From an uncultured Geobacter sp. (lineage in GTDB: Bacteria > Desulfobacterota > Desulfuromonadia > Geobacterales > Geobacteraceae), in the NCBI GenBank assembly GCA_937886325.1, contig CALABV010000182.1, positions 1 to 7,142 on the forward strand: 7,142 bases of DNA, read 5' to 3'. The notes beneath the pieces are model-generated. The model made no database searches, was not told the origin of the DNA, and worked only from the letters and a program-made list of their open reading frames with translations. The translations under genes were made by a program, and so were the position numbers. Of this stretch, positions 1 through 6,862 are shown in pieces. The stretch's first letter is position 1. Each line of letters begins with the position of its first letter.

Positions 1-884
<884 letters not shown>

Positions 885-945
885 AATCGCTGTATCCTCC
901 TTGGAGATAGATGATCGGTTGTTTGAAAAATCGGGTCGATATCCG

Positions 946-1233
946 TTATTCGATTACGCCGAGAATGTCGTCTTCACGCATGATCAGGTAGTCCGCGCCT
1001 TCGATCTTGATTTCGGTGCCTGCATATTTTCCGAAGAGAACCTTGTCGCCCACCTTGACATCGATGGGGAGAACCTTGCCGTCTTCGGTGATCTTGCCCT
1101 TGCCCACGGCGATAATTTCGCCCTTCTGGGGTTTTTCCTTTGCTGTGTCGGGGATATAGATGCCACCGGAGGTCTTGCTCTCCTCTTCAAGCCTTTTCAC
1201 GATGATGCGGTCCTGCAGGGGTCTCAGATTCAT
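946..1233 (-). CDS. groES: Co-chaperonin GroES (10 kDa, Hsp10)
   Basis: Heptameric lid of the GroEL chamber, cytoplasmic. The frame encodes 95 aa, the usual length, starting MNLRPLQDRIIVKR and ending in the beta-strand segment DDILGVIE. The mobile loop that docks on GroEL is at about residues 16-33, with the hydrophobic tripeptide I25-Y26-I27 in the place of E. coli I25-V26-L27, preceded by the conserved G23-G24. The motif GDKVLFGKYAGTEIK follows in the second half. The ATG at 1233 has AAGGAGA at 1242-1248, 8 bases upstream, and the stop is TAA. It is the first gene of the groES-groEL operon. A perfect CIRCE element and a sigma70-like promoter lie just upstream, so repression by HrcA and induction on heat or misfolding stress are expected. 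Confidence 0.98.
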   Translation of the reverse strand: MNLRPLQDRIIVKRLEEESKTSGGIYIPDTAKEKPQKGEIIAVGKGKITEDGKVLPIDVKVGDKVLFGKYAGTEIKIEGADYLIMREDDILGVIE

Positions 1234-1284
1234 ACCTTCATTCTCCTTTCTTGCTTGGATATGGAAATTGTTTTGGAAAAAATA

Positions 1285-1311
1285 TTAGCACTCAAAACAT
1301 CTGAGTGCTAA
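1285..1311 (-). promoter_or_regulatory. CIRCE operator (HrcA-binding site) of groESL
   Basis: TTAGCACTC at 1285-1293 and GAGTGCTAA at 1303-1311 form a perfect 9-bp inverted repeat with a 9-base spacer, which is exactly the CIRCE consensus. It starts a few bases downstream of the -10 box of the groES promoter, so it covers the expected transcription start and lies in the groES leader. HrcA bound here blocks initiation; GroEL is known to assist HrcA folding, giving feedback control. hrcA itself is not in the window. Confidence 0.98.
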
Positions 1312-1322
1312 TCACGCCGTAA

Positions 1323-1351
1323 AATATAAACAGGGCTCAGGGAAAAATCAA
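1323..1351 (-). promoter_or_regulatory. sigma70-type promoter of groES-groEL
   Basis: Read on the minus strand, the -35 box is TTGATT (1346-1351) and the -10 box is TATATT (1323-1328), with a 17-base spacer. Initiation is expected near 1314-1317, just before the CIRCE element. The -35 box lies about 18 bases from the stop codon of the DUF507 gene upstream, with no terminator between. Read-through from that gene into groES is therefore possible but would also meet CIRCE. Confidence 0.75.
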
Positions 1352-1369
1352 GTTATTATTTTGAAAAGT

Positions 1370-1642
1370 TCACCAATTTTTCTTTGTCGCTTCTTCCCGG
1401 TAGAATTTCTGGTACAAAACCTCCCACTCCCTGCTTCCCGGCACCTTTGCCTGGGAATAGGAGGAAAGCTTTTTCCTGACAAAGGCGTCTATCTCGTCGG
1501 CGACGGAGAAGTAGTCGCTGAGAGACGCCTTGATGGCGCTCAGTGCCCGTGCTTCGTCAGGGAAATCAACAAGATCGTCGGCCCAGAGCCTGTCGAGAAT
1601 CTTGTGGGCGATGTGGGAAATGCGTTCTTCGGAAATCTGCAT
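1370..1642 (-). CDS. DUF507 family protein (first of two, nearest groES)
   Basis: A 90-aa protein that I place in the DUF507 family (small, helical, function unknown) from its N-terminal segment MQISEERISHIAHKIL and overall pattern. It has no signal peptide or membrane segment, is rich in charged residues and is probably cytoplasmic. The ATG at 1642 is chosen because AGGAGG sits at 1648-1653, 5 bases upstream. An in-frame GTG at 1663 would add seven residues but has no such site and does not fit the family start. The stop is TGA. It lies 42 bases downstream of a second DUF507 gene on the same strand, so the two are probably one operon and ancient paralogues: both begin with a basic/acidic 'xISEERIxxIA' or 'xLKEEQIxKLA' motif. 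The C-terminus (EATKKNW) differs from the paralogue. Function cannot be stated. Confidence 0.85.
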   Translation of the reverse strand: MQISEERISHIAHKILDRLWADDLVDFPDEARALSAIKASLSDYFSVADEIDAFVRKKLSSYSQAKVPGSREWEVLYQKFYREEATKKNW

Positions 1643-1684
1643 GGTACCCTCCTGGACCGGCACGTATGCGGTGATCCGCCTCGG

Positions 1685-1969
1685 TCAGATGACCATCTTC
1701 TTCTGCTGCGCCAGTTTTGACTTTATCATCTTCAGCATCTTGTGGCGGTCGATGTCGCCCCCGCCCCCCGCGGCGCGGAGCGTCTTCTCAAGGAGCGCCT
1801 CGGCTTCCTTTTCCAGGTCGTCCTCCGCCTTGATGTCTGCGTGAATTACGTTCCGTATGCAGTCGTGAATCCGCGTCCGTTCCGCCTTGAGAACGGCGAG
1901 AGCAGTATCGGTCAGAGCAGTTGTTATCCTTGCCGCAAGCTTGTCGATCTGTTCTTCCTTGAGACGCAC
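1685..1969 (-). CDS. DUF507 family protein (second of two, upstream member)
   Basis: A 94-aa DUF507 protein beginning (M)RLKEEQIDKLAARI. It has an acidic middle (AEDDLEKEAEALLEK), then a glycine-rich linker AAGGGG and a basic C-terminal helix (MLKMIKSKLAQQKK). There is no membrane segment. The start is taken as GTG at 1969, which has GGGAGG at 1979-1984 and gives the family's usual length and N-terminus. The frame stays open upstream to 2158, but an ATG at 1996 lacks a ribosome site. The longest version would also cross the aroF start and adds an atypical basic and hydrophobic stretch, so it is unlikely. The gene is divergent from aroF and heads a probable two-gene DUF507 operon. The family's role is not known. 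Confidence 0.83.
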   Translation of the reverse strand: MRLKEEQIDKLAARITTALTDTALAVLKAERTRIHDCIRNVIHADIKAEDDLEKEAEALLEKTLRAAGGGGDIDRHKMLKMIKSKLAQQKKMVI

Positions 1970-2137
1970 GGTGCTTTCCCTCCCAATGGTGTTCATGACC
2001 GCGGCTTGTCGCCGCTGCCGTCGGTATCGTCGAACCGGTGAAGAATAAAGGAAAATGAATACTACCACCAAAGGCTGTTTCGTGATACCTTTTTCCCGGC
2101 TTTTGTCGCGATAGTTCTTCAGTCCACGGAGGTTCCC
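1970..2137. other. Divergent intergenic region between the DUF507 pair and aroF
   Basis: 168 bases that must hold promoters firing in both directions. AT-rich patches lie at 2041-2065 and 2085-2095. On the minus strand TTGGTG and TTTATT can be read about 16 bases apart, but the match is weak. On the plus strand I see no convincing -35/-10 pair before aroF. A short inverted repeat GCGGC-TTGTC-GCCGC is at 2001-2015. No T-box, leader peptide or riboswitch is evident. Confidence 0.4.
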
Positions 2138-3145
2138 GTGCTTATCGTCATGAATCATCAGGCTGGAAAGAAGCAGATAGAGTCGGTCATAAAGGCAATC
2201 GAGCGGCTGGGTTTAACGGCTGCGCCGATTCCGGGCAGCGAGAGAACCGCCATCGGGGTCCTCGGCAATAAAGGGTATGTTGATGATGCCACCGTGCGCG
2301 ACCTTCCCGGGGTCCAGGAGGTTATCCATGTATCGAAACCCTACAAGCTCGTCTCCCGGGACTTTCACCCGAAAAATACCATCGTAAGGGTAGCGGACAT
2401 CGAGATCGGTTCGGGGAGGCGGCCGGTCGTCATGGCCGGTCCGTGTGCGGTGGAGAGTGAGGATCAGATAGTGAAGACCGCGCGCGCCGTGAAGGCCGCC
2501 GGCGCCGATATGCTGCGCGGAGGGGCCTTCAAGCCCCGGACCGGGCCCCACACCTTCCAGGGGTTGCGGGAAGAGGGGTTGAAGCTCCTGGCCCTCGCCT
2601 CCCGGGAAACGGGCCTTCCCTTCGTGACCGAGGTAATGAGTCCGGAGACCGTCGGGCTTGTGGCGGAGTATGCGCATCTGCTCCAGGTCGGCGCCCGGAA
2701 TATGCAGAATTTCGAACTGCTGCGCGAACTGGGGAAGATCCGGAAACCGGTCCTCCTGAAAAGGGGGATGAGCGCCACCATCGAGGAGTTTCTCGCGGCG
2801 GCCGAATATATCCTTGCCGAGGGGAATCCCTCGGTCATCCTTTGCGAGCGGGGGATACGCACCTTTGAAACGGCAACGCGCAACACCCTTGATCTGGCCG
2901 TTGTACCCCTGATAAAGGAGTTGTCCCACCTGCCCATCGTTGTCGATCCTTCCCACGCCACCGGCAGGAGAAGCCTTGTAGCCCCCATGGTAAAGGCGTC
3001 CCTGGTTGCGGGCGCCAACGGGGTCATGGTGGAGGTCCATCCGGACCCGGAGAAGGCGCTTTCCGACGGTCCGCAGTCGCTTACGCCGGCCGGCTTCGAG
3101 AGGCTTATGATGGATATCGCGAAACTGGTGGAGTTTCTTGCATAG
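2138..3145 (+). CDS. aroF: 3-deoxy-7-phosphoheptulonate (DAHP) synthase, type I-beta, with N-terminal regulatory domain
   Basis: Condenses phosphoenolpyruvate with erythrose 4-phosphate to DAHP, the first step of the shikimate pathway to Phe, Tyr, Trp and chorismate products; cytoplasmic. It is 335 aa, close to the 338 aa Thermotoga maritima enzyme. Residues 1-75 match the ferredoxin-like (ACT-like) domain that gives Tyr/Phe feedback inhibition in the Thermotoga enzyme, ending KPYKLVSRDFHP. The barrel follows: AGPCAVES (metal ligand C103), RGGAFKPRT (127-135), QVGARNMQNF (183-192), LLKRG (206-210), CERGIRTFE (236-244), DPSHATGRR (H273), and E299 and D310 in VEVHPDPEKALSDG. These four ligands sit one residue later than C102, H272, E298 and D309 of T. 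maritima. The start is GTG at 2138, with GGAGG at 2128-2132. An ATG at 2150 would cut into the first beta strand. No other shikimate genes are adjacent. Confidence 0.96.
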   Translation: MLIVMNHQAGKKQIESVIKAIERLGLTAAPIPGSERTAIGVLGNKGYVDDATVRDLPGVQEVIHVSKPYKLVSRDFHPKNTIVRVADIEIGSGRRPVVMAGPCAVESEDQIVKTARAVKAAGADMLRGGAFKPRTGPHTFQGLREEGLKLLALASRETGLPFVTEVMSPETVGLVAEYAHLLQVGARNMQNFELLRELGKIRKPVLLKRGMSATIEEFLAAAEYILAEGNPSVILCERGIRTFETATRNTLDLAVVPLIKELSHLPIVVDPSHATGRRSLVAPMVKASLVAGANGVMVEVHPDPEKALSDGPQSLTPAGFERLMMDIAKLVEFLA

Positions 3146-3181
3146 GAGGGGTTCCGTAGAGCCGGGGGAGACACAAGTTCC

Positions 3182-3210
3182 TTGCTTTTTTCCGCTCCCT
3201 GGGGTACTCT
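3182..3210 (+). promoter_or_regulatory. Possible promoter of the 6S-like RNA
   Basis: TTGCTT (3182-3187) and TACTCT (3205-3210) are spaced by 17 bases. The -35 box matches sigma70 consensus moderately and the -10 box weakly. Initiation would fall near 3217-3221, which is where the 5' arm of the folded RNA begins. That positional agreement is the main reason for the call. Without this promoter the RNA could still arise by processing of the aroF transcript. Confidence 0.45.
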
Positions 3211-3218
3211 TTATCCGT

Positions 3219-3397
3219 AAGTCTCTCTGCCATGCTCGTGAGGTTATAAAGCCCAAGCGGAATATTCGTGAAAAGGGTTTCTTTCAGATCGCGGTGTGCT
3301 GCCCCATTGCGTGGGTTTGCCTGAAGCGCCACAAAGGGACCCAACTATTGAGGAACTCGCTGTGAGGCCCTCAACCCACGGCAGAGTGGAGAGGCTG
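3219..3397 (+). ncRNA. ssrS: Candidate 6S RNA (RNA polymerase-binding regulator)
   Basis: No credible gene lies here, but the plus strand folds like 6S RNA, which holds sigma70-RNA polymerase by mimicking an open promoter. Closing stem: 3220-3226 pairs with 3390-3396 (7 bp) and 3227-3231 with 3380-3384 (5 bp), a 5-base bulge between; 3238-3245 pairs with 3373-3379 around one bulged A. The central bubble is 3246-3274 on the 5' side and 3343-3372 on the 3' side; the latter holds a hairpin GAGG...CCUC (3350-3353 with 3369-3372), as in other 6S RNAs. Upper stem: 3275-3284 pairs with 3333-3342 (10 bp), then 3293-3297 with 3326-3330, and a tip 3303-3307 with 3311-3315. Several pairs are G-U and would be A-C on the other strand, which fixes the strand. 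The length (about 178) fits. The fold was done by hand and the exact ends are uncertain; another structured RNA is possible. Confidence 0.6.
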
Positions 3398-3402
3398 AAA
3401 GA

Positions 3403-3440
3403 AAAGGGGATCGGAAAATCCGATTCCCTTTACTTTTGCC
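3403..3440 (+). terminator. Intrinsic terminator after the 6S-like RNA/aroF, probably bidirectional
   Basis: AAAGGGGATCGGA (3403-3415) and TCCGATTCCCTTT (3419-3431) form a 13-bp stem with one G-U pair and a 3-base loop. On the plus strand it ends in a U-rich run (UUUACUUUU). On the minus strand it is followed by UUUUCUUU, so it can also back up the polA terminator. No other terminator is seen between aroF and here, so aroF transcripts would probably end at this point too. Confidence 0.85.
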
Positions 3441-3465
3441 GTGAACCCGACCCCCTGCATTTATC

Positions 3466-3520
3466 AAAAAAACGGCATTCGGAGTCGTCCGAAGAGAACG
3501 AAGGATGACCCCGAGTGCCG
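3466..3520 (-). terminator. Intrinsic terminator of polA
   Basis: On the minus strand an 18-base arm (3503-3520) pairs with 3473-3490, with three imperfect positions, around a 12-base loop. A run of seven T (3466-3472) follows directly. It starts 6 bases after the polA stop codon. On the plus strand no T run follows, so it works in the polA direction. Confidence 0.93.
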
Positions 3521-3526
3521 AATCCG

Positions 3527-6196
3527 TCAGTGCGCCTCGCTCCAGTTCCTTCCGAAGCTTATCTCGACCTTGAGAGGTACCTGGAGCGTCACCGCGTGCT
3601 CCATCTCGCGGCATACCAGCATCTCCATCCGTTGCCGTTCATCCTCCGGCACCTCGAATACCAGTTCATCGTGCACCTGCATGATGAGCCGGCTCCTCAA
3701 GCCTTCCTTCTTCATCCGTTCATGCACCATGACCATGGCTTGTTTTATGATGTCAGCCGCGGATCCCTGGATGGGATAGTTGATGGCGTTGCGCTGGGCG
3801 AATGCCCGGATGTTTCCGTTCGCGCTGGAAATATCCGGTATCGGCAGACGGCGGCCGAGAATGGTGGTGACGAAGCCGTCCCGCTCCGCGCTCCGGATGC
3901 AGGAGTCGAGAAATTCGCGCGCGCCGCTGTGGCGCTCGAAATAGCTGTCGATGAATTCCTTGGCGACTTTGGTGGATACCCCCAGTTCCCGTGCCAGGCT
4001 GAAGGCTCCCTGGCCGTAGATGATTCCGAAGTTGATGGTCTTGGCCTGCCTGCGCATCTCAGGCGTTACCAAGCCCGGCATGAGGTCGAAAACTTCGCTG
4101 GCGGTGCGGGTATGGATGTCCTCGTCACGGGCAAATGCATCGCAGAACACCCGATCGCCCGAAAGGTGGGCAAGGACCCGCAGTTCGATCTGGGAATAGT
4201 CCGCGGAAAGGATGAGGGCGCCTTCCCCGGCGATAAAGGCGCGGCGAATCTGTCTTCCCTCCTCGGTTCGGATGGGGATGTTCTGCAGATTCGGTTCCGA
4301 CGAGGAGAGTCTGCCGGTATTGGTCACAGCCTGGTTGTAGGAGGTGTGCACCCTTCCGGATGCGGGGTCGACCAGCCTGGGCAGGGCGTCCGTATAGGTC
4401 GATTTCAGCTTGGAAACGCTCCGGTAGCGGAGGATCAGGGCGGCAATCTCATGTTCACGGGAGAGCTTGTCCAGAACATCCATGTCAGTTGACCAGCCGG
4501 TCTTGGTCTTCTTTCCGGCCGGCAGCTTCAGTCGCTCAAACAAGACCTCTCCCAGCTGTTTCGGCGAGTTGATATTGAATTCGCATCCGGCACAACTAAA
4601 GATTTTCTTCTCCAGGTCGGACAATTGGACGCCGAAAATCCCGGACAGTTCCCGAAGCATGGGCAGGTCGAGCATGACGCCATGGAGTTCCATCTCCGCA
4701 ATGATCGGCACCAGCGGCATCTCCAGGTCGTAATAGAGCGCCTCCATCCCCGCCTCCTCGACCCTGGGCGAAAAGAGCCGGTGAAGGAGCAAGGTGGCGT
4801 CCGCATCCTCGCAGGAATAGACCGAAGCACGTTCAACCGGCACCCGGGAGAAACAGATCTGGTCTTTCCCCTTGCCCGCAACCTCCGCGTAGGAAATCAT
4901 CCTGTGGTCCAGGTATTCAATCGCCAGGGAATCGAGGCCGTGGCTGGAGCGGGCCGGGTTGAGAAGGTAGGAGGCGAGCATGGTGTCGAAGCGGATTCCC
5001 AGCATTTCGATGCCGTACCGACGGAGAACCTGGTAGTCGTATTTAATATTTTGTCCAATTTTCAGTCGTTGCGGGTCACTGAGAAGCGGAGCGAGTTCCC
5101 GGAGGACATGATCCCGGGAAAGCTGAACAGGCGCACCGGGATAACAATGGCCGACCGGAACGTAGAATGCTTCGTGCTCCCGCCAGGAGAACGAAAGTCC
5201 CACGATCTCGGCTTCCAGCGGATTGAGGCTGGTGGTCTCCAGATCCACAGCAAAGACGGGTGTCTCCCGGAGAGCCCGGAGGAATTCGGAAAAGTCGTGC
5301 TCCGAAAGCACGGTATGGTAGTTGTCGGTTGAGAGGCTGGCTTCGCTGGTCAATTCCTTCATGAGGGTGGCGAAGCCGTACTCCCGGAACATCTCGGCGA
5401 GCCTTTTCATGTCAGGGGGAGAGACGGCCAGGTCTTCATAGCGGTAGTCGACAGGCGCGTCCCGATCGATGGTGGCAAGAGTACGCGAGAGCCGCGCCTG
5501 GTCGCCGAATTCCCGCAACCGTTCGCCGTTCTTTCCTTTCACTTCCCCCGCCCTTTCCAGAAGGGTGTCGAGGGAGCCGAACTCCCGGATGAGCTTGAGC
5601 GCGGTCTTCTCCCCGATTCCCGGCACCCCCGGTATATTGTCCGAACTGTCGCCCGCCAGACCCAGAATGTCCACGACCAACCCCGGCTTAACTCCGAAGC
5701 GCTCCAGCACTTCGGGGATTCCGGTGGTCTTGTCCTTCATGGTGTCGAGAAGGGTTACCTGGTCTGTGACGATTTGCATGAGATCCTTGTCACCGGTCAC
5801 CACAACGACCTTCATCCCCTTTGCTTCGCACTGCCGGGCAATCGCGCCGATAATGTCGTCAGCCTCGAACCCCTCTTTTTCCAGTACCGGGATGTTGAAG
5901 GCGCGGACCATTTCCTTGATGGGACCTATCTGGGGGACCAGATCCTCGGGCATCGCCGCCCGGTTGGCCTTGTACTCCGGGTAGAGCTTGGTACGGAACG
6001 TCTGTCGCCCCACGTCGAAAACAACCGCCAGGTGGTCGGGGTCCCGGTCCTTCAGCACCTTCAGCAGCATCTGGGTGAATCCGTACAATGCGTTGGTCGG
6101 GAAACCCTTCGGCGAAGAAAGGTGGCGAATGGCATAGTATGCCCGGTAGATATACGATGAACCGTCAATGAGATACAGGGTCAGGTTCTCCGCCAT
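3527..6196 (-). CDS. polA: DNA polymerase I (5' nuclease, 3'-5' proofreading and polymerase)
   Basis: Removes RNA primers, fills Okazaki gaps and carries out excision-repair synthesis. It is 889 aa, a full-length family A enzyme. The 5' nuclease spans about 1-290: YPEYKANR (72-79), EADD (111-114), VTGDKDLMQ (133-141), GDSSDNIPGVPGIGEKTA (182-199). The 3'-5' exonuclease spans about 310-490 with D318 and E320 (VDLE), D387 (GQNIKYDYQ), Y460 and D464 (YSCEDAD). These correspond to Klenow D355, E357, D424, Y497 and D501, so proofreading should be active, unlike in Taq-type enzymes. Polymerase: motif A SADYSQIELR (D666), motif B RRQAKTINFGIIYG (K719, F723, Y727), motif C VHDELVFEV (D843, E844). The ATG at 6196 follows directly after the TAA of the DUF4177 gene. 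Its GGAGGAGG (6202-6209) lies inside that gene's last codons, which implies translational coupling. The end is marked by a strong terminator. Confidence 0.98.
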   Translation of the reverse strand: MAENLTLYLIDGSSYIYRAYYAIRHLSSPKGFPTNALYGFTQMLLKVLKDRDPDHLAVVFDVGRQTFRTKLYPEYKANRAAMPEDLVPQIGPIKEMVRAFNIPVLEKEGFEADDIIGAIARQCEAKGMKVVVVTGDKDLMQIVTDQVTLLDTMKDKTTGIPEVLERFGVKPGLVVDILGLAGDSSDNIPGVPGIGEKTALKLIREFGSLDTLLERAGEVKGKNGERLREFGDQARLSRTLATIDRDAPVDYRYEDLAVSPPDMKRLAEMFREYGFATLMKELTSEASLSTDNYHTVLSEHDFSEFLRALRETPVFAVDLETTSLNPLEAEIVGLSFSWREHEAFYVPVGHCYPGAPVQLSRDHVLRELAPLLSDPQRLKIGQNIKYDYQVLRRYGIEMLGIRFDTMLASYLLNPARSSHGLDSLAIEYLDHRMISYAEVAGKGKDQICFSRVPVERASVYSCEDADATLLLHRLFSPRVEEAGMEALYYDLEMPLVPIIAEMELHGVMLDLPMLRELSGIFGVQLSDLEKKIFSCAGCEFNINSPKQLGEVLFERLKLPAGKKTKTGWSTDMDVLDKLSREHEIAALILRYRSVSKLKSTYTDALPRLVDPASGRVHTSYNQAVTNTGRLSSSEPNLQNIPIRTEEGRQIRRAFIAGEGALILSADYSQIELRVLAHLSGDRVFCDAFARDEDIHTRTASEVFDLMPGLVTPEMRRQAKTINFGIIYGQGAFSLARELGVSTKVAKEFIDSYFERHSGAREFLDSCIRSAERDGFVTTILGRRLPIPDISSANGNIRAFAQRNAINYPIQGSAADIIKQAMVMVHERMKKEGLRSRLIMQVHDELVFEVPEDERQRMEMLVCREMEHAVTLQVPLKVEISFGRNWSEAH

Positions 6197-6382
6197 TTAG
6201 TCCTCCTCCGAAGGCATCTCGCGGGTGAAGAGGACGAAAGCCATGCTCGGCCTTCTGCTCGATTCCCGCATGGCGAACTGCATGCCGTCGAACCGCCATC
6301 CCCTGGCGGTGTATTCGTTCAGTATTTCTTCCAGGGTATCTTCCGCAACAGTGGTAACTTCAACTACCTTGTATTCGAGCAT
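6197..6382 (-). CDS. Small DUF4177 domain protein, translationally coupled to polA
   Basis: A 61-aa protein resembling the DUF4177 family: MLEYKVVEV at the start, a helix about 14-26 (EDTLEEILNEYTA), then GWRFDGM (28-34) and a closing strand MAFVLFTRE (47-55). Such proteins form small alpha/beta folds of unknown role. There is no signal peptide or membrane segment. The ATG at 6382 has GGAG about 8 bases upstream in the leader. The stop TAA abuts the polA ATG with no gap, and the polA ribosome site is inside this frame, so the pair is one operon and ribosomes ending here probably feed polA. The link to DNA replication is by position only; the protein may simply lead the transcript. Confidence 0.82.
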   Translation of the reverse strand: MLEYKVVEVTTVAEDTLEEILNEYTARGWRFDGMQFAMRESSRRPSMAFVLFTREMPSEED

Positions 6383-6400
6383 GATTTATCTCCAGAGGCC

Positions 6401-6416
6401 GGCTTCTTCGGAAGCC
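6401..6416 (-). other. Leader hairpin upstream of the DUF4177-polA operon
   Basis: GGCTTC and GAAGCC (6 bp) enclose TTCG as written on the plus strand. On the minus-strand transcript the loop is CGAA. The hairpin lies between the proposed transcription start (about 6423) and the ribosome site of the DUF4177 gene. It has no U run, so it is not a terminator; it might shield or stabilise the mRNA 5' end. Confidence 0.5.
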
Positions 6417-6429
6417 CGGGATTGGATGC

Positions 6430-6458
6430 ATACTAGAACATAAGTGCTATCCATTCAA
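6430..6458 (-). promoter_or_regulatory. Probable sigma70-type promoter of the DUF4177-polA operon
   Basis: Minus strand: TTGAAT (6453-6458) and TAGTAT (6430-6435) with a 17-base spacer, each four of six to consensus. Initiation near 6423 would give a leader of about 40 bases containing the hairpin at 6401-6416. No better pair is seen in the gap. Confidence 0.55.
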
Positions 6459-6534
6459 GGGACAAGGTTGATATGTTAGATAGTTATTCACTTGCCGGGA
6501 AGTGGCGCGGCGAATTCATACGGTTGCGCCCGGA

Positions 6535-6555
6535 TGAAAGTTTGTTACGCTTTCA
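6535..6555. repeat. Short perfect inverted repeat, possible operator
   Basis: TGAAAG (6535-6540) and CTTTCA (6550-6555) are a perfect 6-bp inverted repeat with a 9-base spacer, about one helical turn and a half between centres. It sits between the polA operon promoter and the small plus-strand gene at 6652. It is not CIRCE. It could bind a dimeric regulator or be chance. The rest of the gap 6459-6651 shows no clear plus-strand promoter. Confidence 0.3.
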
Positions 6556-6651
6556 GTACTTGATACGGGGAAAAAGGGGGTGATTGGTTCAGGTTTCTCG
6601 ACTCATCGAAACGGCATACAACACGCGTTGGTTCGTAAAGGGGTATGGTCC

Positions 6652-6828
6652 ATGACGGAAAACGAAAAAGAGATTATAGAAAGACTGGCCGATGAAGCGG
6701 AAGTTTTGCTGGAAGGTGATTATGAGAAGAAAGACCTGAAGGAAAAGAGGGCCGCAACAAAAAACTCCCTTTTCGACGGCTCCAAGAAACTCAAACACAG
6801 TATTCCAAAGGGTAAGCATCTCAAATAA
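6652..6828 (+). CDS. Hypothetical small, highly charged protein (58 aa)
   Basis: I do not recognise this protein. It begins MTENEKEIIERLADEAEVLL, an acidic stretch that should form an amphipathic helix. It continues through a lysine/glutamate-rich middle (EKKDLKEKRAATK) to a basic tail ending KGKHLK. There is no signal peptide, membrane segment or cysteine. The ATG at 6652 has AAAGGGG at 6637-6643, 8 bases upstream. The frame extends back to a GTG at 6580, but that start has its purine run directly abutting and adds an unlike sequence. GC is about 42%, clearly below the flanking genes, which could mean recent acquisition or just lysine-rich coding. It lies 69 bases before the Hsp20 gene on the same strand, with a separate promoter between, so co-expression is possible but not shown. 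Confidence 0.6.
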   Translation: MTENEKEIIERLADEAEVLLEGDYEKKDLKEKRAATKNSLFDGSKKLKHSIPKGKHLK

Positions 6829-6834
6829 AAATCC

Positions 6835-6862
6835 TTGATTTCACCGCATGGGGTGGTATCCT
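6835..6862 (+). promoter_or_regulatory. Probable promoter of the Hsp20 gene
   Basis: TTGATT (6835-6840) and TATCCT (6857-6862) with a 16-base spacer, each four of six to sigma70 consensus, giving initiation near 6868-6870. The upstream box reads CTTGATT, which partly resembles the CTTGAAA of heat-shock sigma32 promoters, but no CCCCAT-type -10 box is found at the right distance. No CIRCE is present. Confidence 0.5.

Noticed and set aside
2070..2095. AAAGG...CCTTTTT as a terminator ahead of aroF
   Set aside because: The stem is only about 5 bp with a 13-base loop and is AU-rich; there is no upstream plus-strand gene to end.
1970..2158. N-terminal extension of the upstream DUF507 gene to 157 aa
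   Set aside because: It would overlap the aroF start, adds an atypical basic/hydrophobic stretch and has no ribosome site, while GTG at 1969 has a good one and gives the family length.
2213..3256. Long open frame on the minus strand across aroF
   Set aside because: aroF on the plus strand matches its family end to end with all metal ligands. The opposite frame is Gly/Arg/His-rich and resembles nothing.
3138..3508. Short plus-strand frames of 70-75 codons after aroF
   Set aside because: They lack ribosome sites and overlap the structured RNA and both terminators. RNA structure explains this stretch better.
3515..5332. Long plus-strand frames opposite polA (3515-4492 and 4625-5332)
   Set aside because: polA is complete on the minus strand. 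These are antisense shadows without ribosome sites or family features.
6580..6651. GTG at 6580 as the start of the small plus-strand protein
   Set aside because: The purine run abuts the codon with no spacing. The ATG at 6652 has a properly spaced site and starts a uniform charged helix.
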